The notes under the pieces were generated by a model, which worked only from the letters and a program-made list of their open reading frames with translations, was not told the origin of the DNA and did no database searches. Below, in pieces: positions 10,901 through 22,900 of a DNA stretch of 64,000 nucleotides. Within the stretch, counting starts at the first letter, position 1. Every line of letters starts with the position of its first letter. The translations under genes were made by a program, and so were the position numbers. The DNA lies in assembly GCA_951640165.1 (NCBI GenBank), contig OX621245.1, positions 24,978,330-25,042,329 of the forward strand, given 5' to 3'. Source of the DNA: Pseudoips prasinana. Taxonomy: Eukaryota > Arthropoda > Insecta > Lepidoptera > Nolidae.

Positions 10901-13900
10901 TACGCCAGCACATCCAGCTACCCAATCTGTCAAATTTCTTTTATAACAAGCGCATAAGGTTCACTTTCAACTGCGGAAATTTGACAGATTGGGATAGCTT
11001 GATGTACTGGCGTCTGTACAAAAAGAGTATTAATCTCACGGTAGGCAGCGGTTTGCTGTACCCCCTGGCATTGCTTTGTCCATGACTAGAGATTACCACT
11101 TACCACCAGGTGGGCCGTTAGCTCGTCTGCCTCCAAAAGCAATAAAAAAAGCTTTATATGCACGAGTAGCGCAGCTGTTAAGACATTCGCCTCGCTAATT
11201 CGTGTTCCGGATTTCCGCACAGGATCACTATTTGTGTGACCCATATTTAGTTGTACAGAGCCTGGATGTACTTTATGTCCGACACTTAAAAGTTTGTCAA
11301 GTATCCCGCGACACAGAGTTTCATTTACTTAGTGCGGTAGTATTAAGCGTGTTACAGTTCGTGGTCGCTACAGAGAAACTCCATTCTTCTTTTGGGGGAC
11401 CTTGAGCTTTTTTAAGAGGCTCATAGTAAGCGACCAAGTCCCTGTTCCTGGTATTACTTATCGTATGGGCAGTGGTGACCCTAGAGTCAGAGTTGTTCAA
11501 GCCGCCCATTAGGCCTCTGACATGGGTTAACGACAGTAACCTAACGGCTACAACCAGGACCGAGAGCTTAACGTGCCCTCCGAAGTAGGTCTAAGTAGGC
11601 TTTGGCGGCCACCCATCTATGGACTGACTGCGAACCTAGTTACTTAACCTCGCCAATCACTGAAGGCCGGTGAGCGCATCTGGCTATGAGCGCCTCTGTT
11701 CCTGGTATTGTGACATTATGACGAGTACAATACTGTTGAGTATTTATTATGGATTATAATTCTACAGGAATGTTTAAGAATGATTTTAGATTTTACTAAG
11801 TTATGGCAACTTGAACTCCATCTATGTCAAATGCCATATATTTGGAACAATAGTTCTTAATTTAAATAAGAAAGTACCTATATATATATAATATATATTT
11901 ATAATAACCTACCGCTTGGGTCCGAATTCTCGGAGTGCAACTCGCATGTAATTGTTGTTGTTTCTGGATCGTCCTCTGCGAAAATATAATATTATTATAC
12001 TTAGTCGTTTATACCTATAATCTAACGTAAAGTAATAAGTCTAGCGGAAGCGGGTTTAACCATAGATAATGAGGAACTGGGTTCAAAACCCTGGTTGGTT
12101 TATTTTTGTTAAGTTAATTTCTCAGTATCAGCCTGAAGTCTAGGAGTTGTCGGTATCACACCCCCGTGCCTCGGAAAACACTTAAACCCGCCGGTTCTGT
12201 ACCATGAGTGTTGGAATAGAGAGTGGCCATGTGTTTGTGCACATACTTGTGCACTATAATATGTCCCGCGCAGATAGTTGGTCTCTATTGAGACTGGACG
12301 CCGTGGCCGAAAGTGGCCAGGAGGACATTATTAGTTTGATCATGCGCGCGCGCTCACCAGTGACGTACGTATCGCAGTGTTCGCCGAGGCTATCGAAATA
12401 TTCTTAGCAATGGCGTTTACGTTGAAGTGCAATAGTTGCAATATAATTATTGATGAAGTGTTAGCGTACATTCAAAATAAGTTGTCAGGCTAGTTTGACC
12501 CGTATTTGTGTGTCTAGTTTCTCTTCGGAGGAAATTAAGCAGTCGAAATCCCTATTGTTTGATGCGGTACCCTCGGATCAAAAAATGAAAACGCGCAAGA
12601 ATAAAGGAAAAGAAAATCGTGATGTGGAGGATATTATAGCTCTTTTGAAGGTCACGGATCCAGACAAGGTACCAGTGTTTGTAGCCCGTGATCTGAATTA
12701 GCTGCCTCCCATAACATTCAATAGTTTAGACGTTACAAAATTACTAAAGGATCTCGTAACATTACAGAATGATGTTGACAAAGTCAAATCTACTTTTGTG
12801 ACCCAAAATGAGTTTAAAAAACTTGAGGCGGATTTTCATTATCTAAAATCCTTGCCACTATCAGAACCAAATTACAATGTTAACAGTGCAAGAGCATCGC
12901 AATGTGAAGCTCGTAGTGAGGACACGAGCGCCTCTTGCAGTGGAGCTACAGCTTTGATCTCGGAGAAAACATCGCAATTGTCGATGCAAAATAGTAAACA
13001 ATCGTCTATACCGAGTGATAATAGTAGGCAGAAATGCATAGTGAGCGCTACAGAAGAAACTTTGCAAACCGGTTTGCCGGTCGAGCCGGCAGCGGCGAAG
13101 GAGATCTATGCCCCCGTGACGTCAGTTGAGATAAGAAATCAGCCGTCCGCCGTCTCGAGTTTAAATGATTCGATGACAGAGCCTATAAATGAGGTAAACA
13201 AAACCGAAAATAGATGGATTACTGTGCAAAGTCGAGGTAAAAAGCTACAAAGTCGCTTTATCGGTACATGGGGGTCCCTGGTGATAGTACAAGTAATTTC
13301 AAAGCAGCCGAACAGAAATCTCCATTATTTATCACAAATATTCACAAAGACACCTCACAAAAAGATATTATTGATTATATTCACAGAAAAAACGGGTGTT
13401 ACCGTTACATTGCAAAAGTTGAATATTAAGAAACAGTCTGAATATGATGCTTATAAGGTATTTGTACCTAAGTATAAAATAGATATATTTTTAGAGGATA
13501 AACTGTGGCCACAAGGTGTTTTATTTAGGCGCTTTGTAAGCACTAAGCCCTGGATGCCGACTACCGATACCATGAAAAACGGACCTCAAAAAGATGCAAC
13601 TAATGTGTGATGATAAGTCATATAAAATAGCCACATATAATTGCAAGAACGTGAAACGGTCTCTTGAAAGTATTAGAGAACTGTGTGCATCCTACGATAT
13701 CGTAGCTCTTCAAGAAACCTGGTTACTCCCAGAAGATATCTCGTATCTAACCAGTGTTGACCGTGACTTCGCCAGAGTTGGTACTTCTGCAGTCGATACC
13801 AGTAAGGGGATGTTATTGGGTCGCCCCCATGGTGGAGTGGCATTATTATGGCGGAAAAGTGTTTTCTCCAATGTGTTAGTAGTTAGTTGCGACAATCCAC

Positions 13901-16900
13901 GTGTGTGTGCTATTAAAATTATGATGCAGAATAAAGCTGTGTTAGTGGTGAGTTTATACATGGCTACGGACCAGGCGGATAATCTAGTCGAGTTTACAGA
14001 CTGCTTGGGGCTGGTGAGTGCTATTATAGACACTGAAGAAATAGATTCAGCTTTTGTTTTGGGCGATTTTAATGCTCATCCGAATGAACCATTTTATGAC
14101 GAACTTATGAATTTTTGTAAGGAATGTAATCTTACCTGTGTAGATATTGAACAACTAGGATTAAATTCCCGTAGTTACACTTTTGTGAGTGAAGGTCATG
14201 ATACGACAAGGTGGCTGGACCATTGCCTGGTTACAGAATCTGCTTTGAAAACAGTAACAAATGTACATATAAATTACGATGTTTTGTGGTCAGATCACTT
14301 TCCATTATGTATCAGTTGTAATTTTGATCATTTAAATCCGAAAATTTTTAGTAATGCCATGTCTTCGGAAAACGTTACAACATGTGTGGCATGGGGTGAT
14401 AGGAAACCCCCTCAGATAGCTCAATATACGAAATATTGTAATAGTCGTCTACGACTTATAGACTTCCCGTCAGTTTTTAGAGAATGTGGTGATAAGATGT
14501 GTACTAATAGTCACCACAAAGTAATTATAGACCGTATGTATAACGACATAGTTACTGCCCTTTGTGACTCATCTATGGCTAGCAAACGACCGCAGCAGCG
14601 AGGAAGCGGGCGTAGGAAGGAAAACAATGTACAGGGATGGAATACCTATTAAGGACTCTCACAGGGTGGCCAGGTTAAATTTTCATAACTGGGTTTCGCA
14701 CGGTAAAGACTAGTATCGACGGAAAGCGCCATTTTGTGCTTGAAGCACACTGAAGCACTATACCGATAGACGAACGCCGATCTACGGCTGTTTTCTCGAT
14801 ATGTCAAAGGCTTTCGACATGGTGTCATATGACATTCTGTGGCTGAAGTTACGGGACATAGAACTACCTTGTGACTTGATAAATATATTCAAGTACTGGT
14901 ATAGAAATCAAATAAATACTGTGCGTTGGGCGGGAGCTCTTTCAACTCCTTATAAACTAGAGTGCGGAGTGAGGCAAGGTGGGCTTACCTCACCCCGCCT
15001 TTTTAATTTCTATATCAATGAGCTGATTGTGGCGCTCTGTAGTGCCGTGTTGGCTGTCACATAGAAGATGTGTGTGTTAATAATATAAGTTTCGCTGATG
15101 ACATGGCATTATTTAGTGCTTCGGTTTGTGGCATTAGAAAGATGCTAAAATATGTGAGGGTTATGCGGCGTCCCACGGTCTAAAGTACAATATAAGCAAA
15201 ACGGTGTACATGGTGTTTGTGTCAGGTACTAAGTGCCCCTCTAGTGTTCCTCCTATCAAGCTAAATGGCAATAACTTGGAGAGAGTAAATCATTTTAAAT
15301 ATCTGGGACACATATTGACAGTAGACCTAAGGGATGACACGGATATGGAACGTGAGCGGAGAGCACTATCCGTGAGAGCTAATATGATAGCACGCAGGTT
15401 TGCACGTTGTTCAAACGAAGTGAAAATAACCCTTTTTAAAGCATATTGTACATCCCTTTACACGTGCAGCCTGCGGGCAAATTATACACGGAGAGCCCAT
15501 AGTGCTCTCCGTGTTCAATACAATAATGCATTCAGGACATTGTTGCGGCTGCCCCGCTACTGCAGTGCATCGGGCATGTTTGCGGGGGCGCGCATCGATT
15601 GCTTCTACGCTACTCTGCGCAAGCGGTGCGCGTCCATGCTAAGCAGAGTGCGGGCCAGCCGAAATTCCGTCTTGGCTGTCATAGGAAACAGGCTAGATTG
15701 CCCTTACGTCAGTCACTGGATCGGTCTGCATGTGCAGCTTGATACACTAACTCACGCAATAAGCCATTGCTGTTAGAGTTGTGAATGTAAAATTATATTG
15801 TAGATACTAACATAATTTTTAAGATTTATGTTTTACTAACAAAATGCATCCTTTTTATCTGATTGAAAATAAATTTATTATTATTATTATTATTAATTAT
15901 TACAATAATACACTGTATTCAGTCGAATGGAGTGGATTATGAGTCTAACCAAGTAAGTGTCGAGTAAGTGTTTCTGTTTACCACTTTTGATCAGCTCCTG
16001 CATTTTTTCTTTACAATAACACTGTATAACGATATGATTACTTACTTATCGTATGGGCAGTGGTTACCCTAGTGTCAGAGTTGTTCAAACCGCAGTAGGT
16101 CTCTGACATTGCCTATCCGCCGACTTATAGCAACAACCGGGACCGGCTGCTCAACGTGCCTTCCGAAGCACGGAGTCGCAAAAAATCACATCATATTTGG
16201 CGGTAACCCAACTATGGACTGACCGCGAGCCTAGTTGCTTAACCGTAAGACATATCCATGAACCTTCGAATTATGCTTAGGCCTAGCTTAAAATAATGTA
16301 ACAGGTAAGTAAGTCGTTTTTAAATTGCTTTTTTTCTTTCAATTAGATATTGCCACAGTTTCCATATACATATATTTTTACCCGTTTTTATCCACCCTGG
16401 AACGGCAATGGCATTTCTACAACTGATGTACAGTTGCAGAAATGCTATGTTTTTCTTCACTGAATGTACCTTCAGTATATTCAGCCATATTTTGTTCTGT
16501 ACACCACCTACTACCGCCGTCTTTCTATTCACTTACTATTCTGGTCCATTCATCGGTTGCCTGGACGAGATCGCTTTTAGCGACAAGGCGGACCATTGTA
16601 CTATGGGACTACTAAAATACATTAAAATATAATACATTGTACTATATTTTAATGTATTTTTACTTATTCTAAGTTTATGTGTTTGGTGTGCAATAAAGAG
16701 TTATCTATCTACGTTGCTTAAAAACTAGTAATAGACAATATTTTATTGCATATCCTAATTATCGTCTAAGTAAGTTTACTAGGCATCAAACTAAAGTTAA
16801 ATACCCGGAGTCACGATTACACATTCTTCTTTTTCAGGCTGACCATCCAATCCTGGACGTCCTTGAGAACCAATGGCACCATTATTACCCTGAAAATTAA

Positions 16901-19900
16901 AATATTTTTTTTAACTAGCTGTGCCCCGCGGTTTTACCCGCCTGAAACTTTATAAATTATAGCCAATGTGTTAATCCAGGTTATCAGCTAACTCCATACC
17001 AAATTTTATTAAAATCGCTCCAGCCGTTTAGACGTGAAGAAGTAACAAACATACACACTCACACAGTCACACACTCACAAACTTTCGCCTTTATAATATT
17101 AGTGTGATATATTAGCACGGAGTCTGGAACTTGGTGGTGATACACCCCTGTGACTCGGAGAGCACTTAAAGCTATCGCTCCTGCCTCTGTCCGGCTAGAC
17201 CGTCCCTTTGGATCGTGGGAGTGAAGGAACTACGTGTTTTCAGACATCTTTAAAAGGAATTGTATAAAATTAAGTGCGGGTGGGAATCGCTTGAAGCTTT
17301 AAACTATTCAAAAATGAATAGTTTAAAGCTCCATCTGTTGGAATTATCCGATCTAAGTTTTCTTACGTTCTCCAGCCGTTGTAAGCCGTGTAGGTTTCGG
17401 TAAGATGGCGTTAAAGCGCATTAAATGCTTTAAGAAATATCGAATGGATTGTATAAATTCGAAGTGCCAGTACCACGGTGCGGTGGCGGAGCGGTTAACG
17501 CACATGGGGCCGGATACCCCGTGGTCGTGGGTTCGATTCTCACCCGCACTTAAATTTATACAATTCATTTTAATGATGATTTAAAATGCTAAAAATAATA
17601 AATGAAATCATAGTTAATAATAAAAACTATGTTTTATTAAATATTCAGGAATTACCTGTGTTTGCTCACACACCAGTACATTATAATATGTACCGTGTAG
17701 CTGACTACTCTCCGTTGTGTCTGGCCGCCATAGCCAAAGTTCATCCATGAGAACATTAATGACCTAGTTTCAAGTCGTTATAATTTAAACAATTTAACGG
17801 CTTATAATTTGATTAGACACTTTGATCACTCCAAACTTCCAATTTCAATTTATTTATTACAATCATAGGTCTGTTGCTCAAGGTTACCCAAAGAGCAATG
17901 GAAAGGGCTATGGTTGGAGTTTCCCTGCGAGATCGAATCAGAAATGTTGAGATCCGCAGCCGAACCAAAGTAACCAACATAGCCGTAAGAATTGCCAAGC
18001 TAAAGTGGCAGTGGGCAGGGCACATAGCTCGTAGAGCCGACGGCCGCTGGGGCAGAAAGGTTCTCGAGTGGCGATCACGAACCGGAAGACGCAGCGTGGG
18101 CAGGCCCCCTACAAGTTGGACCGATGATCTTGTGCGGGCGCTGGAAATCGCTAAATGCGGATAGCGCAAGACCGGCAATTGTGGAGATCTTTGGGGGAGG
18201 CCTTTGTCCAGCTGTGGACGTCTTTCGGCTGATATGATGATGATGATGATAGGTCTGTTGCAAAAATAGAGTAGGTACAGTACCAAACATTTACAGGCTA
18301 GGGCACAGCATATTTTTACATTCTATTTTATCATTTTAAGAATAATTTATTTCCCAAAGTAAAGTTACATACATTCTTGGTTATATCTAGTTACTAAAGT
18401 AAAATACAAAAATGAGCATAACTATTTCTTATGGTTTTCACACTAGGGGTAGCCTGTCTCGTGAAAACCCAAGAAAAATATAATGAGATACCTACATATG
18501 TCTTTTAAGATACATAAATTGTTACAAAATTATATTACAGTTACATTTGTTTAAAAATATATTAAAAGAGAAAACTATATAATAATGGCTATAATAAAAA
18601 GTGTGTGTATGTATGTGTTTATGTGTGAACATAGTAGGTAGATATTATTGGTTTAATTGTCATAACGTGTGATGTCATGTCATGAGTTTGTTATGTACAG
18701 ACGCCAGCACATCAAGTTACCCCAATCTGTCAAATTTCCCCGACGAAAGTGAACCTTATGCTTTTGTGATAAAGTTGCAAATCTATAAAAGAAATTTGAC
18801 AGATTGGGGTAGCTTGATGTGCTGGCGTCTGTACGTAGGTATTGCACGTATTTCAATTTATTTATTGCAATCATAGGTCTTAACAATAGAGTAGGTACAG
18901 TACCAAATATTAACAGGCTAGGGCACAGCATATTTTACCTTTTATTTTATCATTTTAGGTAGATATTATTGGTTTAATTGTCATGATGTGTGATGTCATG
19001 CCATGAGTTTGTTATGTATGTAGGTATGACACGTATTTCTATAAGAAAAGAGAGAAAAAGAAAATGAATTATTGACATTGCTAATTGCATTCAACACTTC
19101 TGAGCAAGTAACGTTACAGTCGACGTTTTGTGGGTGAATACACTTTGATCTTTACATCGTTCATGTTAACATGTTGATAAAAATTTTCTCAGAAATGATA
19201 AATATTTGGAAATTATTTTATATATTCTGTTTCGTCGATTTGTTTTATGTTTACCCCGTCCGTACTAAGACCATAACATATCTAAAACATATTCATTATA
19301 TTCATTAAATTTTGTCTAGTGAAGCAGCTTCTTAGGCTAAGTGGAAACGACATTTAATACTAAACTAAAAAATCAGACTATTATGAAGGTACTTGACAAC
19401 CAAAATAAATGGACACAGTCGATATTTCTAATCAAAACTGACAATAACAACAAATTGAAATACAAACGGCCTTTGACTACAAATGTTAACTTCGTACGTT
19501 GCAGTTTTCAATATTTTTTATGTTTTTATAGTTGTATTTTATCTATACATATTATTACATATAATAAAATTGGAGGAAAGTCAAAATTGTACATTGAATA
19601 TTTTTTTAAAGGATACTTGGGGCACGCCCCAAGTATCCTTCGTGGCTTCGATATCGATTGTAGATCACCACCTACAATCGATATGGAAGCCAAAAATATA
19701 GTTTTTAGAATTTTTGTCTGTTTGTCTGTATGTATGTCCGGGCTAAACTCTAAAAGTAGCATGGAATTACTTCAAATTTTGCATTAATATTACTAAGAGG
19801 TCGGGTCAACATATAGGCTACATATTATCACGCTAGCACCTACGGGGGAGGAGCTGTGATCATTTATAAAATTTAACGCGGGTAAAATCGAGGGGCACAG

Positions 19901-22900
19901 CTAGTATTCAATACATTTCAATCGTGATTTTGAGACATAGAAGGCAAAGGAGCGCAGAGATTCCAACCGGCTACTGCGGCTGAGAACAATTAACCACACT
20001 TGTACCAACGCTAGCTGCTCTTGTCAAATGTATTCTATGGAGTGCTGAACTATGCAAGTAACCAAATCACTCGTCCAGCAAGCATGGTTCGGATAATAAG
20101 CGGCTGTTGTTCGACAAAAGTATTTATCTACGTAATGTTTACGTTGAGTACATACTTTTGGTTTGGTACGTACAAAAGGGTTGTTAAAAACTAAAAATTT
20201 AAATTAATTTTATTATAATTATAGACGACAGCGGTCGCCATTAGAGTTCCCTAATAATAAAAACAGTTGTTCGTTTTAAGGTGGCGAGCCAAAGTGACTA
20301 TTTTTAGGAAATTAAATAATACGGGAAATCTTTTCGTGTACGACAGCAGCCACGACGTCGCCAAGACAACCAATTGACATAATAAAACAAAAAAGAAAAA
20401 AATATTATAGCTATCTAAAAGTCCAATTGACTCGCCAAAGAGTATTTATTGTAAATGGGAAATACATCGTCAACAATAATGATACGTCCACACCGATTTG
20501 GTATCAACGGCATCATACAGAGACGGCTGTATCTGCATAAAAACTATTCTTAGAAGTATATCTCTTAGTTAGCTTAAACTATATTACAATACTAATCTAA
20601 GGCAGAGGGGCGAGGTGTATCCATAACTACATAGAAACTCTCTTAAATCTATTTTTCTTTTTTATTACTTGGAAAACCAACAGTTATACAAAAAATATAT
20701 TACTGCTAGAGTGGAAACATGGACCCAATTTCAGGTTTTCAATAATACTATTACCTATTTAATCAGAGTAAATATTATAAAAAAATAGTACATAAATTGT
20801 AATAATACAAAGTTTATCACTTTTAGACATATTCTTATTCAAAAAGTAGTCAATAGACATATTACTTAATACATTTTCAGGTTAATTGTTACTTCTGGAA
20901 AATTTGATTATTATCTAACTTATAAAATGATTTATGACTATCTTACCTTATCACCAGAATACCCTTTTTCTCCAGGCTCACCAGCTTTCAATTGATTGAG
21001 ACCCTGCAAAAAATTATAAAAGTTGTCATTAAAACCATGTTTAACATAAAACTAAACTAACATTAAAACATACATTTATATTTACTACTAGCTGTGCCCC
21101 GCGGTTTTACCCGCGTTAAATTTATAGACTATCACAGTTCCTCCCCCGTAGGTGATAGCGTGATAATATGTAGCCTATATGTTGACCCGACCTCTTAGTA
21201 ATATACACGCAAAATTTGAAGTCAATCCATGTAGTAGGTACTTTTTGAGTTTAGCCCGGACATACATACAGACAAACAGACACACAGATAAAATTTCTAA
21301 AAACTTTATTGCTGGCTTCGATATCGATTGTAGATCACGCCTAAAGTATCCTTTTAAAAAAATATTCATAGTACAGTTTTGACTTTCCTACGATTTTATT
21401 AATGTATAGATAAATGTATGTCTGAAAAAATACTCTAATATATTATTTTATTATTATAATTTTTGTTATATTTCTGCCTCGCTATAGATTAAGCCCTCGC
21501 TCCCCTCTAATGTCTGATGAAGCAGTAAAAGTTTCCTAGACTAACTGTAAAAAGAGAATGGCAGAATTCGTATCGCATACTTCTGTTGTTGTTCAGCTAT
21601 ATAATTTGTACCACTTGTTAAGACAACTAAGGTATTGATTTTAATGTAAGTATAATATTTTTAGAACTTGGAATTAATTAATAAAATCAAAAAGAATATT
21701 TCAATTATTATCAATAAATAAACGTAATAAAATCGTAAACTAAACGCAGTTACGTTTACAAAAATTGCCATGTGTAAAATAATATAAATGTCGAAATTAT
21801 AATTAATTATTTATAAATGGGAACAACATTACATATAAATCATATAATAATATACTTATTTATTATACCTAAGAAAGCACAGTAGTTGCATTAAATCGTA
21901 ATAATTAATGATTTAGAATAGGAACGATTTTCGTCGTCAGTATTTTTTTTTGTTCATGGTAATTATTTATTGACAGGCAAAGACAATCTGTCAGGTATTT
22001 ATTGCTGTTGTTTTGATACATGTCATCAATTTAGCAAATAATCTTGCAGATATTACGTGAGTTCAGCATCAGTTCCTCCGTGCTATAATATATATCTGTT
22101 GACAGTGGATTCACGAAAGGACGCTTTATCATTTAATTAAAATGACGAGTTTGCAATGTGTTAATTGCAACATTCGTTTGCCCCGTCTAAGAAGACAAAC
22201 ATTATCCGAAGAGAGTGAAGTTCTCAATAAACCCAATGTTGCTTTGTGCTATGTGATAATTATTGTTTGGTACTTATATGAAGATATTCTTAGATGAAGT
22301 AATACTTAGGATAAATTAATAATAATATCAATAAGATTAATGTAGTTACAAAAAACAAAGAATCTATTGTTTTATTAATTACCTCCACTCAAAACCTCAT
22401 ATATAACCCCTCGCAACCTCACACTATGTAATTAATGGCAAAAAAGACCTTTTCATTATTTCAACAAATAATAGCTTTTTGCATCTTCCTAACCTAACTC
22501 GCGACCCGTTTAGGGTTTTCAGGGCAGGTTCGGAATAAATCAATGTAAAAAACTATAAAAAGAGCTACAACATTTACTTTATCACCATAACAATGTTTAT
22601 GTAATAATAATAAAAATATCTAGGGGCAATGTCACACAGATTATCCTAGCCCCAAACTAAGCAAAGCTTGTACTATGGGTACCAGGCGACGATATACATA
22701 CTTATATAGATAGATATATACTTAAATACATAGAAAACATCCATGACTCAGAAACAAATATTCGTGCTCATCACACAAATATTTGCACTTACCAGGATTC
22801 GAACCCAGGACAACCAGCTTCGTAGGCAGGAGCACTACCAACTAGGCTACGGTGGCTACGGTGTAAATATAATATGTAACAATCTTCATTGGTACACTAG

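Larger units (their letters stand above)
12340..15900 (+). mobile_element. Decayed two-ORF LINE with TTA-repeat tail
   Basis: Order: short 5' leader, ORF1 (12410-13610), overlapping ORF2 with endonuclease (13594-14652), a large internal deletion, RT remnants (14780-15776), 3' UTR with AATAAATT and a (TTA)n tail at 15872-15893. The deletion removes the C-terminal linker of the endonuclease and the N-terminal RT motifs. It sits in collagen intron 11 in antisense. A second, more truncated member of the same lineage is at 51517-52180. The exact clade is uncertain. Confidence 0.85.
17131..17755 (+). repeat. Family C repeat split by an insertion
   Basis: The 5' part (ACACCCCTGTGACTCGGAGA) lies at 17131-17225 and the 3' part (CTGTGTTTGCTCACACACCA to GCCGCCATAGCCAAAGTTC) at 17652-17755. 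The roughly 420 bp between them carry a hairpin and tRNA-like sequences and are absent from the copies at 3606 and 12148. Confidence 0.55.
17841..19040. repeat. Tandem duplication; unit 1 occupied, unit 2 empty
   Basis: Unit 1 (about 17841-18850) and unit 2 (about 18851-19040) share CAATTTATTTATTNCAATCA, GAGTAGGTACAGTACCAAA, AGGCTAGGGCACAGCATATT, GGTAGATATTATTGGTTTAA and ATGAGTTTGTTATGTA. Unit 1 contains an RTE fragment and a TA-MITE; unit 2 has the matching unoccupied sites. Unit 1 also has about 300 bp (18345-18640) missing from unit 2. Confidence 0.8.

Noticed and set aside
19341..19787. 148-residue plus-strand frame
   Set aside because: AT-driven composition and its second half runs antisense through a family A1 repeat.
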